Of a stretch of DNA of 45,827 nt, positions 1-7,922 are shown in pieces. Position numbers and translations under genes: made by a program. This stretch comes from Asanoa hainanensis (GTDB taxonomy: Bacteria; Actinomycetota; Actinomycetes; Mycobacteriales; Micromonosporaceae), in the NCBI RefSeq assembly GCF_900188485.1, contig NZ_FZPH01000034.1:1-45827 (forward strand), written 5' to 3'. A model generated the notes under the pieces. That model saw only the letters and a list, made by a program, of their open reading frames with translations. It searched no databases and had not been told where the DNA came from. The stretch's first letter is position 1, and each line of letters begins with the position of its first letter.

Positions 1-238
1 TGATAGGCCGCGAGCCCATCCCAGACCGAAAAACTTTCCCCAACCAACCATGCGGCCAGAAGGAGGTATCCGGTATTAGCCCCCGTTTCCGAGGGTTATC
101 CCAAAGTCCAGGGCAGGTTACTCACGTGTTACTCACCCGTTCGCCGCTCGAGTACCCCGAAGGGCCTTTCCGCTCGACTTGCATGTGTTAAGCACGCCGC
201 CAGCGTTCGTCCTGAGCCAGGATCAAACTCTCCAACAA
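1..238 (-). rRNA. rrs: 16S ribosomal RNA, 5' end (partial)
   Basis: The reverse complement carries the universal 27F site (AGAGTTTGATCCTGGCTCAG) at 231-212, followed by the conserved ACGAACGCTGGCGGCGTGC segment. Counting back from the 27F site, which begins at E. coli position 8, puts the mature 5' end near 238. The gene runs off the left edge, so only about 240 nt of roughly 1500 are present. The helix reading GGAAAGGCCCTTCGGGGTAC and the GTTTTTCGGTCTGGGATG stretch resemble Micromonosporaceae 16S. The family assignment is from memory, not from a search. Confidence 0.97.
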
Positions 239-430
239 AAACCTTTGTTAAAAAGCGACCTGGCAACCATAATTAACGGATGCCAAAATCAAACACAATT
301 GGCACTGGCTTATCAAACACCCTGTTGAGTTCTCAAAGAACAAACACACACCAAGAGACTGGCTCGTTTCCGAGCCCGTATCCTAGGGCTTTGTTTTAGC
401 TCCCGTGTCCGGCGCTTCCGCGCTGGGCAC
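239..430 (-). promoter_or_regulatory. rRNA operon leader with boxA-like antitermination/processing element
   Basis: This is the transcribed leader upstream of 16S rRNA. At 342-321 the minus strand reads TGTTCTTTGAGAACTCAACA, the conserved actinobacterial boxA-like element used by Nus-factor antitermination in rRNA operons. The segment between it and 16S is AT-rich compared with the rest of the window, as expected for a leader that pairs with the 16S/23S spacer to form the RNase III processing stalk. The partner strand lies outside the window. Confidence 0.75.
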
Positions 431-437
431 TTTTACT

Positions 438-466
438 ACGTTACCCGGTCCGTTTGGCGTTGTCAA
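438..466 (-). promoter_or_regulatory. rRNA promoter (sigma-A type)
   Basis: Minus strand: -35 TTGACA (466-461), exactly 17 bp, then -10 TAACGT (443-438). The transcript would start near 431 and run into the boxA leader and 16S rRNA. A perfect -35 with ideal spacing fits a strong growth-regulated rRNA promoter. Confidence 0.8.
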
Positions 467-617
467 CCCGGTGTTTCCCGGTTTGTCATGCCTTGGGCGG
501 GTTCCCCGTCCGCGGGCGCGCAGCAGTCAACCTGCCGAACTCTCGCTTCAAGGGATTTGGTAGGCCGTCCGCTCGCTGCTCTCGCCGCGTCGCGCCCGGT
601 GCCCTACCGACTCGCAA

Positions 618-646
618 ACCTTACCCCGTCGGTTTCGCCTCACCAA
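618..646 (-). promoter_or_regulatory. possible upstream rRNA promoter
   Basis: Minus strand: TTGGTG (646-641), 17 bp, TAAGGT (623-618). rRNA operons often carry tandem promoters, and this match lies about 180 bp upstream of the stronger one. The -35 is weak, so this is only a candidate. No gene is seen between 467 and 768 apart from this site and the tyrS terminator. Confidence 0.35.
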
Positions 647-689
647 ATCGACCCGTTGTCCGGATCGTTCCGTGTTGCTCCCGCCGTGC

Positions 690-739
690 AGAAAGAAAGA
701 TACGCAGCCCCCGGATTGATCGTCAAATCGGGGGACTGC
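690..739 (-). terminator. tyrS transcription terminator
   Basis: Downstream of tyrS on minus, the arms GCAG(t)CCCCCG..AT and AT..CGGGGG-CTGC (739-726 and 717-704) form a strong GC-rich stem with a short loop. A T-rich stretch (ATCTTTCTTTCTG) follows at 702-690. This is a good intrinsic terminator and separates tyrS from the rRNA promoters. Confidence 0.7.
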
Positions 740-768
740 GTCCCGCGTCACATGATCAAAAGAGCGGC

Positions 769-2046
769 TCAGGAGACCCGCTCGACGCCCGCGAACGTGC
801 GCTTTCCACGCCGCAGCACCAGGAAACGCCCGTGCAGCAAGGCATCCGCGGGCACCGTGGCCTCTACATCGGACACTCGCTCGTTGTTGACGTACGCACC
901 GCCCTCGGTGATCGCCCGCCGTGCCTCGTTGAGACTGCCCACCAGGCCGGTGTCCCGGAAGAGGGCGGCAACCGTCGGCAATTCACCCTGGATCTCCACG
1001 AGACCCGCCTCCGCCAGAGCCGAACGCAGCGTCGCGGGGGCGAGCTCGGCCAGCGAACCCCGCCCGAACAGCGCCTGGCTCGCCGCCAACACCTGGGCGG
1101 TCTCCGCCTCACCGTGCACCAGCGTGGTCAGCTCCGCGGCCAGGGCCCGTTGCCCCTCCCGCGCTCCCGGCCGCTCCGCTGTCGCCCGTTCGAGCTCCTC
1201 GAGCTCGGCGTGCGACCGGAAGCTGAAGTAGCGCAGGTAGGACGTGATGTCCCGGTCATCGGTGTTGAGCCAGAACTGGTAGAAGGCGTACGGGCTGGTC
1301 ATCCCGGCGTCGAGCCAGATCGACCCGCCCTCGCTCTTGCCGAACTTGGTGCCGTCGGCCTTGGTGATCAGCGGCGTCACGAACGCGTGCACCGACCCAC
1401 CACCCCGCCGGCGGATGTAGTCGACCCCGGCCGTGATGTTGCCCCACTGGTCGGAGCCCCCGAACTGCAGCGTGCAGCCGTGCCGCACGTGCAGCTCGTA
1501 GAAGTCGTTGGACTGGAGCAGCTGGTACGCGAACTCGGTGAAGCTGATCCCCGACTCCAGGCGCGCCTTGACCACCTCGCGGGCCAGCATCCGGTTGACG
1601 GGGAAGTGCTTGCCCACGTCGCGCAGGAAGTCGATGGCCGACATCGGCCCGGTCCAGTCGAGGTTGTTGACCAGCGTGGCCGCGTTGTCACCCTCGTAGG
1701 TGACGAACGGCCGCACCTGCTCCCGGATCTTGTCGACCCACCCGGCGATCACGTCGACGGGGTTCAGCGTGCGCTCGCTGCTCTCCCGGGGGTCACCGAT
1801 CTGCCCGGTGGCCCCGCCGACGAGGAGCAGCGGCCGGTGCCCGGCGAGCTGCAACCGGCGCGCGGTGAGCACCTGCATCAGGTGACCGAGATGCAGGCTC
1901 GGCGCCGTCGGGTCGAAACCGACATAGAACGTCACCTGCCCCGAGTCCAGATGCTTGCGCAGGTCGTCGAGGTCGGTGGAGTCCTGCAGCAGGCCCCGCC
2001 ACAGCAGGTCGTCGATGAATTCGCTCACGCTTGGATTGTCTCGCAC
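769..2046 (-). CDS. tyrS: tyrosyl-tRNA synthetase
   Basis: Class I aminoacyl-tRNA synthetase that charges tRNA-Tyr in the cytoplasm. The 425-residue length is normal. The HIGH-type motif is HLGH (residues 52-55) after FDPTAPSL. The tyrosine/ATP-site sequence GGSDQWGN is near 196-203, and the KMSKS loop is KFGKS (234-238). The C-terminal 60-70 residues (EARRAITEGGAYVNNERV and what follows) are the S4-like RNA-binding domain. Two GTG starts are possible, at 2046 and 2028. The second (M-S-E-F-I-D-D) matches the usual N-terminus better, and neither has a strong ribosome-binding site. The gene lies 24 bp downstream of the FKBP gene and ends in a clear terminator before the rRNA operon. Confidence 0.97.
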   Translation of the reverse strand: MRDNPSVSEFIDDLLWRGLLQDSTDLDDLRKHLDSGQVTFYVGFDPTAPSLHLGHLMQVLTARRLQLAGHRPLLLVGGATGQIGDPRESSERTLNPVDVIAGWVDKIREQVRPFVTYEGDNAATLVNNLDWTGPMSAIDFLRDVGKHFPVNRMLAREVVKARLESGISFTEFAYQLLQSNDFYELHVRHGCTLQFGGSDQWGNITAGVDYIRRRGGGSVHAFVTPLITKADGTKFGKSEGGSIWLDAGMTSPYAFYQFWLNTDDRDITSYLRYFSFRSHAELEELERATAERPGAREGQRALAAELTTLVHGEAETAQVLAASQALFGRGSLAELAPATLRSALAEAGLVEIQGELPTVAALFRDTGLVGSLNEARRAITEGGAYVNNERVSDVEATVPADALLHGRFLVLRRGKRTFAGVERVS

Positions 2047-2070
2047 CCGTGGCCGGTGCTCACACCCGGT

Positions 2071-2712
2071 TTACTGCACGGAGAGCACGTCGACGACGAA
2101 CCGCAGCGCGCCCGCGGGGTAGCCGGCCGGCGGCTTCTCCCCGTACGCCATCGCCGCCGGGATGTCGAGCTGCACCCGGCTGCCCTGCTTGACGCCGAGC
2201 AGGCCCTTGTCCCAGCCCTGGATGACGCTGCCGGAGCCGAGCTGCACGGGGAACGGCTGCCCGGAGTTCCAGGACGCGTCGAACTCCTTGCCGTCGGCGT
2301 AGGTGACACCCACGTAGTTGACGGTCACCGTCTGCCCGTTCTGCGCGGCGGGCCCCTTGCCCTCGATGATCGGCGTCACCTTGAGCGTCGTGACCGTACC
2401 CTCGCCGGCCTTGACCTCAGGCTTGGTCTTGAGCGCGGGGTCGACGTCGGCCGGAATCCCACCGGCCTGGGACTGCGCGGGCGCGGACGCCGTCGCGCTG
2501 GCACCGGCCTGCGGCGTGGTCGGCTTGTCGTCGCCACCCCGCACGAACAGCACGATCGCCACGACGATCGCGACAACAGCGAGACCGGCAAGCGCGATCG
2601 CCCACTGCTGGCGGCGCTTCTTGGCCTTCGCCGCCCGCGCCTCGGCAGCCAGACGTGCGGCCTTGGCAGCGGCACGCCGCTCATTCTTGGTCTCGGCGAC
2701 GCGGTTGCTCAC
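2071..2712 (-). CDS. membrane-anchored FKBP-type peptidyl-prolyl isomerase
   Basis: Cis-trans prolyl isomerase predicted to act outside the membrane. The N-terminal ~35 residues are a Lys/Arg/Ala-rich cytoplasmic stretch. One hydrophobic segment (QQWAIALAGLAVVAIVVAIV) and a Thr/Ala/Pro-rich linker follow, then a C-terminal FKBP domain of about 110 residues with GQTVTVNYVG, LGSGSVIQGWDKGL, GSRVQLDIPAAMAYGE and RFVVDVLSV. I chose the GTG at 2712 (V-S-N-R-V-A-E-T-K) because GTGAGGAC lies about 9 bp upstream; a longer frame to 2763 lacks such a site. It precedes tyrS on the same strand by a short gap and may share a transcript. The large extracytoplasmic part suggests a folding role for secreted proteins (inference). 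Confidence 0.92.
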   Translation of the reverse strand: MSNRVAETKNERRAAAKAARLAAEARAAKAKKRRQQWAIALAGLAVVAIVVAIVLFVRGGDDKPTTPQAGASATASAPAQSQAGGIPADVDPALKTKPEVKAGEGTVTTLKVTPIIEGKGPAAQNGQTVTVNYVGVTYADGKEFDASWNSGQPFPVQLGSGSVIQGWDKGLLGVKQGSRVQLDIPAAMAYGEKPPAGYPAGALRFVVDVLSVQ

Positions 2713-2984
2713 GGTGATGTCGTCCTCACGGCAGGTGTCCGGCCGGCCCGGACCGCTCAGCACACGGTACCGGCGTCACCTGAGCATCGGCAGGGCGAAA
2801 TCCGGCCAAGTCCGATTGAGAATCCACGCTGTCCCACGAGTCACTTATGACCTTGTCCCGGGTACGCGGTGGTCCGGACCGATGCTCCCGCCGGGGACCG
2901 CTTCGCTTGCCAGGTCCGACGTTGGTTCTGGTCAAACCTTGGTCGGGGATCGACTGGTCTCGGCCGCGTTGGCTGCGTTGGTTT

Positions 2985-3001
2985 CCGGGGCGCTGCCCCG
3001 G
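2985..3001 (-). terminator. GC-rich hairpin after the HAAS-like gene
   Basis: A perfect 7-bp stem CCGGGGC-GCT-GCCCCGG lies 12 bp beyond the stop at 3014. There is no U-tract, which is common for actinobacterial terminators. The interval 2713-3013 otherwise holds only the FKBP upstream region, and no convincing gene is seen in it. Confidence 0.4.
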
Positions 3002-3013
3002 TCCCCGCCGCGA

Positions 3014-3685
3014 TCAGGCCTGGGTGGCTGAGAGGTGGGGCGCGGGGATCGAGGCCCAACCACGCAGTGCCCAGCGGCGGGCCAGGACGATCGCGCCGGC
3101 GAGGGCGGCGCCCATCAGGGCGCATTCGATGGCCAGGACAGGCAGGGCGTTGCTGTAGTTGACCGTGGCCGCGAACGCCACCGTCACCGGGGTGGCGAGC
3201 GCGCCGGCCAGTGGCAGAAGCAACGCCATCGCCAGCACCGTGTGGGGCATCGCCGGTAGGTGGCGGAGGCGGAACCAGACCGTGACCAGCGACGTGGCGA
3301 GGACCAGCGCGGCCAGCACCGCGTACGTCGCGATCACCGCGGCCAGCGACGGCTCGTCCGACGGTGGCGCCGTCGGGCCCGCGATGTAGCCGTAGAGGAG
3401 TGCGTAGGCGAACGCCAGGCCCGGCAGCGCGGTGAGCAGCAGGCGGTCGTACGCGTACGGCACCCGCTCCACGCCGGCCTCGTCGGCCAGGCGGCGTGCG
3501 AAGCCGCGGACGTCCGGGCCGACCAGGTCGGCCGCCGCGACGCCCTCGTCCGCTGCCGCGGTCAGGTCGTCGCGCAGGTCGCGGCTCAGCCGGGCCAGGT
3601 CAGCCGGCCGGACGTGCTGCCGGCGCCACTGGCGTTCGGCCGAGCGGACCGTCTGGTCTATCGACCATTGCTGGGACTCATTCAA
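3014..3685 (-). CDS. HAAS-like membrane protein paired with PadR regulator
   Basis: A 223-residue protein. The N-terminal ~85 residues are a soluble helical segment (RLSRDLRDDLTAAADEG, DVRGFARRLADEAGV) resembling the HAAS domain often encoded beside PadR regulators. At least four or five hydrophobic helices follow from about residue 90 (LLLTALPGLAFAYALLYGYI, AVIATYAVLAALVLATSLV, and others). The start is the TTG at 3685, with GGAGG five bases upstream; the frame overlaps the end of the padR gene by 8 bp, so translation is coupled. It probably senses or transmits a membrane signal to the PadR partner; that is family-based inference. No enzymatic motif is seen. Confidence 0.7.
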   Translation of the reverse strand: MNESQQWSIDQTVRSAERQWRRQHVRPADLARLSRDLRDDLTAAADEGVAAADLVGPDVRGFARRLADEAGVERVPYAYDRLLLTALPGLAFAYALLYGYIAGPTAPPSDEPSLAAVIATYAVLAALVLATSLVTVWFRLRHLPAMPHTVLAMALLLPLAGALATPVTVAFAATVNYSNALPVLAIECALMGAALAGAIVLARRWALRGWASIPAPHLSATQA

Positions 3686-4046
3686 GGCCGCCTCCGGAGG
3701 TGTCTGCGAGGGTCGCGTCGACGGTGGTGACGAAGCGTTGCCACTGCTGCCGCCAGGCACCCAGCCGGTGGTGGCCGGCCGGGGTGACCTTGTAGACCTT
3801 GCGCCGCGGACCGCTCGGGCTCTCCTGCGTCTCGTCTTCGACCAGGCCCAGTCGGCGCATGCGGGTCAGCAGCGGGTAGACCGTGCCGTAGCCGCCCGCG
3901 TCCAGGCCCGCCTCGTCGAGGCGGCGGACGAGCTCGTAGCCGTGCGCGGGCTCCTTGGCCAGGAGCGCCAGCATGCACATGTCGAGGGCGCCGCGCAGCA
4001 GTTGCGTGTGCCGTTCGCCGCCCTCGACAGGTGTCATGCGAGACAT
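3678..4046 (-). CDS. PadR-family transcriptional regulator
   Basis: Winged-helix DNA-binding repressor of 122 residues. The typical PadR core is clear: LLRGALDMCMLALLAKEPAHGYEL, the recognition region GGYGTVYPLLTRMRRLGLV, and the wing RRKVYKVTPAGHHRL. A short C-terminal helix follows for dimerisation. The ATG at 4046 lies 1 bp after the stop of the MFS gene, and the C-terminus overlaps the HAAS-like gene, so the three genes form one transcript from the TetR-controlled promoter. It may autoregulate the operon or respond to the transported compound (inference). A second ATG three codons in could also be the start. Confidence 0.9.
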   Translation of the reverse strand: MSRMTPVEGGERHTQLLRGALDMCMLALLAKEPAHGYELVRRLDEAGLDAGGYGTVYPLLTRMRRLGLVEDETQESPSGPRRKVYKVTPAGHHRLGAWRQQWQRFVTTVDATLADTSGGGLE

Positions 4047-4047
4047 A

Positions 4048-5481
4048 CTAGTGAGAGCTATTAGGTGTCGTCAAATACCGGCGGCCGGGGAGCAGCAGAC
4101 CCGCGACCGCGGCCGCACCGACCACCGCCGCGCCGACCAGCACCGCGGGGACCAGGCCGTCCACGTAGGACGTACCACTGCTGTAACTGCCTTGGCTCGC
4201 GAAGACCGAGGCCAGCGCGGCAACGCCGACCGCGACGCCGAACTCACGGACCATGTTGAGCGTTCCCGAGGCCACGCCCTGCGAGCCGGCGTCGACGCTG
4301 CCCAGCGCCACCGTGCTCAGCGGGGCGAAGGTCAGACCCATACCGATGCCGGCGAGTACGAACGCGGGCACCAGCGAGCCGAAACCGACGTCGACCGTCG
4401 ACGACAGCGCGATCCAGAGCAGGCCGAGCGCCAGCAGCACCTGGCCCAGCACGATCAGCACCCGGCTGCCCACCCGGCCGACCAACAGGCCCGCGATCGG
4501 GGCGACCACCATCGGGGCCGCGGTCCAGGGCAGCGTGCGCAACCCCGAGCCGAACGGGCCGAGGCCCTGCACCACCTGGAAGAACTGGGCCAGCAGGAAG
4601 ACCGAGCCGAACACGCCGAGGGAGAACAGGAACGCCACCACGTTGACGGCCGAGAACGCCCGCGAGCGGAACAGCCGCAGCGGCAGCATCGGCTCCGGCG
4701 CCCGCCGCTCCCAGGCCACGAACGCCACCAGCAGCAGGAGACCGGCGGCCAGCGTGCCGAGCACCGACAGCGACGTCCAGCCGTCGTCCGAGCCGTGCAC
4801 CACGCCCCAGATCAGGCCGAACATGCCGACCGAGACCAGCACCAGGCCGAGCGGGTCGAGTCGCTTGGCGCTGCCGTGCGACTCGGTCAGCACCAGCCGC
4901 ACCAGCACGATGGCCAGCACACCGACCGGCACGTTGAGCCAGAAGATCCAGGTCCAGTGCAGGCCTTCGGCGACGGCGCCGCCGACCACCGGGCCGACCG
5001 CCACGCCGAGGCCGCTGATCCCGCCCCAGATGCCGATCGCGGCGTTGCGCATGCGCTCGGGTACGGCCGCCGCCAGCAACGTCAGCGACAGCGGCATGAC
5101 CATCGCGCCGCCGACGCCCTGCACCGCGCGGGCGGCGGTGAGCATCCACGGCTCCGTGGCCAGCGCGCACGCTGCGGACGCCAGCGTGAAGACGGCGATG
5201 CCGAGGACGAAGAGCCGGCGCCGGCCGACCCGGTCGCCGATCGCGGCGGCGGTGAGCAGCAGGGCGGCGAACGGCAGCGTGTACGCGTTGACGAACCAGG
5301 ACAGGTCGCTCAGCGAGGCCCCGATCTCGGTCTTGATCACTGGCAGCGCCGTGGTCACGACCAGGTTGTCCAGCGTGACCATGAACATCGGCACGCCGAC
5401 CGCGACCAGGACCCAGGCCAGCGACCGGGATCTGGGCCGGGCCCCCGGCGCGGCGGCCACGGGTGTGGCGGTTGTGGTCAT
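4048..5481 (-). CDS. DHA2-type MFS drug efflux transporter
   Basis: A 477-residue integral membrane protein of the drug:H+ antiporter-2 group (EmrB/QacA-like), predicted to have 14 transmembrane helices. Diagnostic parts are the first helix with MFMVTLDNLVVTTALPVI (motif D1-like), WFVNAYTLPFAAL, motif A GDRVGRRRLFVLGI, RAVQGVGGAMVMPLSL, and motif C GGISGLGVAVGPVVGGAV with WIFWLNVPVG. It starts at ATG 5481 with an AAGGGGGG ribosome-binding site. Expression is probably controlled by the divergent TetR repressor, whose two operators sit in its promoter. It likely exports a toxic or antibiotic compound. The substrate cannot be read from sequence. Confidence 0.95.
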   Translation of the reverse strand: MTTTATPVAAAPGARPRSRSLAWVLVAVGVPMFMVTLDNLVVTTALPVIKTEIGASLSDLSWFVNAYTLPFAALLLTAAAIGDRVGRRRLFVLGIAVFTLASAACALATEPWMLTAARAVQGVGGAMVMPLSLTLLAAAVPERMRNAAIGIWGGISGLGVAVGPVVGGAVAEGLHWTWIFWLNVPVGVLAIVLVRLVLTESHGSAKRLDPLGLVLVSVGMFGLIWGVVHGSDDGWTSLSVLGTLAAGLLLLVAFVAWERRAPEPMLPLRLFRSRAFSAVNVVAFLFSLGVFGSVFLLAQFFQVVQGLGPFGSGLRTLPWTAAPMVVAPIAGLLVGRVGSRVLIVLGQVLLALGLLWIALSSTVDVGFGSLVPAFVLAGIGMGLTFAPLSTVALGSVDAGSQGVASGTLNMVREFGVAVGVAALASVFASQGSYSSGTSYVDGLVPAVLVGAAVVGAAAVAGLLLPGRRYLTTPNSSH

Positions 5482-5498
5482 GGCGGTCCCCCCTTGTT

Positions 5499-5547
5499 GT
5501 TATCGACTGATAACTTCGAAAGTAGTTATCGACTGATAACCTGTCAA
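5499..5547 (-). promoter_or_regulatory. MFS promoter with two identical TetR operators
   Basis: Two exact copies of the 16-bp palindrome GTTATCGACTGATAAC lie at 5499-5514 and 5525-5540, with centres 26 bp apart. On minus there is a -35 TTGACA (5547-5542), a 17-bp spacer and a -10 TACTTT (5524-5519). The right copy fills the spacer and the left copy covers the start site near 5512. This is the expected layout for repression by the TetR protein encoded at 5570. Confidence 0.85.
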
Positions 5548-5569
5548 CAGCAATAAGGAGGAGAGCACC

Positions 5570-6127
5570 GTGACACGCACCCGGCTCACCGCCGCCGAGC
5601 GCAGCGAGCAGCTGGTCGACGCGGCGATCACCGCCTTCGCCAAGGGCGGCTACGCGGGCACCACCACCGACGACGTCGCCCGGCTGGCCGGGGTCTCACA
5701 GCCGTACGTGATCCGCCTCTTCGGCTCGAAGCACGCCCTGTTCATCACCGTGATCACCCACGTCAGCGACCGGATCCAGCAGGTCTTCCGGGACGCCGCG
5801 CCGGCACAGGGCGCCCAGCTCGGCGACCTGGCCGACGGCTTCGACCGCTTGCTGGCCCAGCGCTACCTGCTGCCGGTTCTGCTGCACGGCTTCGCCGCGG
5901 CGAACGCCGACGAGGAGATCGGCCGCACGGCCCGCACCTGCTACGGCGACATCTTCACGCTGGTGCGCGACCTGACGGGCGCGTCAGCCGAGGAGGCCGC
6001 CGACTTCATCGCCAAGGGCATGCTGCTCACGGTGCTCGCCTCGATGCGCGTGATCGGCCCCGACCCGGTCGAGCAGACGCCCTGGATGACCGAGATGATC
6101 AGCACCTTCGCCGACCACACGCACTGA
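5570..6127 (+). CDS. TetR-family transcriptional repressor
   Basis: A 185-residue one-component regulator. The N-terminal helix-turn-helix domain is plain: LVDAAITAFAKGGYAGTT, DDVARLAGVSQPYVIRLFGSK, ALFITVI (residues ~10-60). The C-terminal two-thirds is a divergent ligand-binding domain. It starts at GTG 5570, with AAGGAGGAG at 5555-5563. It is divergent from the MFS transporter, and the shared 88-bp region carries two identical palindromes, so it very probably represses both the transporter and itself until a transported compound binds. The fold is certain; the ligand is unknown. Confidence 0.94.
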   Translation: MTRTRLTAAERSEQLVDAAITAFAKGGYAGTTTDDVARLAGVSQPYVIRLFGSKHALFITVITHVSDRIQQVFRDAAPAQGAQLGDLADGFDRLLAQRYLLPVLLHGFAAANADEEIGRTARTCYGDIFTLVRDLTGASAEEAADFIAKGMLLTVLASMRVIGPDPVEQTPWMTEMISTFADHTH

Positions 6128-6161
6128 CCGCCCCGACGCCAGACGGGCGCGGGGCGGTCAG
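6124..6161. terminator. bidirectional terminator between tetR and the glycosidase gene
   Basis: Perfect 12-bp arms CTGACCGCCCCG (6124-6135) and CGGGGCGGTCAG (6150-6161), with a further CGCC/GGCG inner stem, one bulged base and a 5-nt loop. It overlaps the tetR stop codon and lies between convergent genes, so it can serve both. Confidence 0.8.
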
Positions 6162-6172
6162 CGACACAAAGC

Positions 6173-7798
6173 TCAGAACACCGGCATCGGTAGGCCCGGG
6201 CTTTCGTTCCACAGGCGGTCCAGCGCCGTCACCACGTACGTGTAGCGGTGGCCCGGCTGCGCTGTCGCATCCACATAGGACTCTGTGCCGCGTACGGTGC
6301 CGAGCAGGTGGTCCGCGTCCGCGCGGTCGCAGCCCGTCGGGATCCGGACGCCGTCGAAGCGGTAGACCGCGTACGACGTGGCCTTGCCGAACGGCCCGAT
6401 CCCGTTGGCCGGCTGCCGCCAGCGCAGGGTGACCGCCCCCGCGGCGTCGCGGCTCGCCGACGTGACGACCGGGAACAGCAGCGGCTTGGCCGGCAGGTGG
6501 GTCATGGTCGGCACCAGCGCCGGGTGCGCGTAGTGCTCCGCCGCGTAGATGTCGGTCGCCCCGAGCTTGTTGGCCCGCACCTGCACCGCGCTGAAGTGCA
6601 CGTGCCCGGACACGTTGTAGTCACGGGCGAACGCGAGGTGGTCGGTCATCTCGCGCGGGTCGTTCCAGTTGGTGTCGGCGTTGGCCGCGATCTTGTAGTC
6701 GGCCTCGCCGATGTAGAGCTGGACCTTCGTCCCACTGACCACGTCGGACCACCACGGGATCAGCTTCGCGTAGTCGGCCACCGTGAACCCGATGCTCCAG
6801 TAGATCTGCGGCACGATGTAGTCGATCCACTCCTCCTTGACCCACTTGCGGGTGTCGGCGGAGATGATGTCGTACGACTGCGAGCCCGCCGTGTCGGAGC
6901 CCAGCGGATCAGCCGTCTTGTTGCGCCAGATGCCGAACGGGCTGATGCCGAACTTCACCCACGGTTTGACCGCCTTGACCGCCGTGCCGAACTCCTGGAC
7001 CAGCAGGTTGATGTTGTCGCGCCGCCAGTCGGCCTTCGAGGCGAAGCCCCGGTTGTACGCGGCGAACGTCGCGTCGTCGGCGAAGTCCTGGTTGGCCGCC
7101 GGGTACGGGTAGAAGTAGTCGTCGAAGTGCACGCCGTCGATGTCGTAGCGCGCCACCGCGTCGAGCATCGCCGTCTGCACGAACGCCCGCACCTCGGGGA
7201 TGCCGGGGTTGTAGTAGAGCCGGGCGCCGGCCGCGTTGATCGGGTACGGCACCACCCAGTCGGGGTGCTGGCGCACCGGGTGGTCGGGCGCGAGCTTGTT
7301 GATGTCGACACCGGCACCATCGGGCATCGACACGCGGTACGGGTTCATCCAGGCGTGGAACTCGAGGTCGCGCTTGTGCGCCTCGTCGATCAGGAACGCC
7401 AGCGGGTCCCAGCCCGGGTCCTGGCCCCGCACACCGGTGAGGAACTCCGACCACGGCTCGTGCGGCGACGGCCAGAACGCGTCGGCGGTCGGCCGGACCT
7501 GCACGACGACCGCGTTGTGGTGGAGCCGCTGGGCCAGGTCGAGCCAGCCGAGGTATTCGGCCTGCTGCGCGGCGATCCGGTCGGGCGCGGTCTGCGACGC
7601 CTTGGTCGGCCAGTCGATGTTGACCACCGACGAGATCCACATGGCCCGGAACTGCCGCTTGGGCGCGGCCGGGTTGGTGACGCACGTGGCGGCGCCCGTG
7701 GCCCCGGAGGCCGAGGCCGGCGCGGGTGCGACGACGGCCAGCAACGAGAGGGTCAACGTCGCGGCGCCCACCGCCGCACCGAGTCTGCGAGCCACCAT
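6173..7798 (-). CDS. secreted glycoside-hydrolase-like protein (GHL10/YngK family)
   Basis: A 541-residue exported protein. A Sec signal peptide of about 30 residues (ALSLLAV-like core, ASA cleavage site near ASASG) precedes a TIM-barrel domain of the glycosyl-hydrolase-like family 10 (YngK/DUF187). Hallmarks are FRAMWISSVVNIDWP, NAVVVQVRPTADAFWPS, LEFHAWMNPYRVS, DIDGVHFDDYFYPYP and WIDYIVPQIYWSIG. Residues from about 440 (SASRDAAGAVTLRWRQPAN, SYAVYRFDG) form a fibronectin-III-like domain. It starts at ATG 7798, with GGAGG nine bases upstream. The family is thought to cleave cell-wall or muropeptide-type glycans; the exact substrate is unproven. An 11-bp inverted repeat lies just upstream. 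Confidence 0.92.
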   Translation of the reverse strand: MVARRLGAAVGAATLTLSLLAVVAPAPASASGATGAATCVTNPAAPKRQFRAMWISSVVNIDWPTKASQTAPDRIAAQQAEYLGWLDLAQRLHHNAVVVQVRPTADAFWPSPHEPWSEFLTGVRGQDPGWDPLAFLIDEAHKRDLEFHAWMNPYRVSMPDGAGVDINKLAPDHPVRQHPDWVVPYPINAAGARLYYNPGIPEVRAFVQTAMLDAVARYDIDGVHFDDYFYPYPAANQDFADDATFAAYNRGFASKADWRRDNINLLVQEFGTAVKAVKPWVKFGISPFGIWRNKTADPLGSDTAGSQSYDIISADTRKWVKEEWIDYIVPQIYWSIGFTVADYAKLIPWWSDVVSGTKVQLYIGEADYKIAANADTNWNDPREMTDHLAFARDYNVSGHVHFSAVQVRANKLGATDIYAAEHYAHPALVPTMTHLPAKPLLFPVVTSASRDAAGAVTLRWRQPANGIGPFGKATSYAVYRFDGVRIPTGCDRADADHLLGTVRGTESYVDATAQPGHRYTYVVTALDRLWNESPGLPMPVF

Positions 7799-7813
7799 GC
7801 GCGCGTACCTCCG

Positions 7814-7858
7814 TGAAGATTTCCGTCATCAGGTCTGTCACATTGAAGGAAATCTTCA
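7814..7858 (-). promoter_or_regulatory. inverted repeat upstream of the GHL10 gene (candidate operator)
   Basis: Perfect 11-bp arms TGAAGATTTCC (7814-7824) and GGAAATCTTCA (7848-7858) are separated by 23 bp. The right arm itself lies in a smaller palindrome TGAAG-N5-CTTCA (7844-7858), and the left site is a degenerate copy of it. Two sites about 30 bp apart in front of a cell-wall hydrolase look like paired regulator-binding sites. A regulator of the RpiR/MurR kind is possible but unproven. Confidence 0.5.
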
Positions 7859-7922
7859 TGCCCAGACGGATCGAAAGCAAGACCTTCGTGGATGTCCGTC
7901 CAGGATAGGCGGTCGAGGTGCG

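Noticed and set aside
454-2850. Very long plus-strand open frame opposite tyrS and the FKBP gene
   Set aside because: It is the antisense of two well-supported genes. High third-position GC leaves antisense frames open, and the translation has no recognisable domain.
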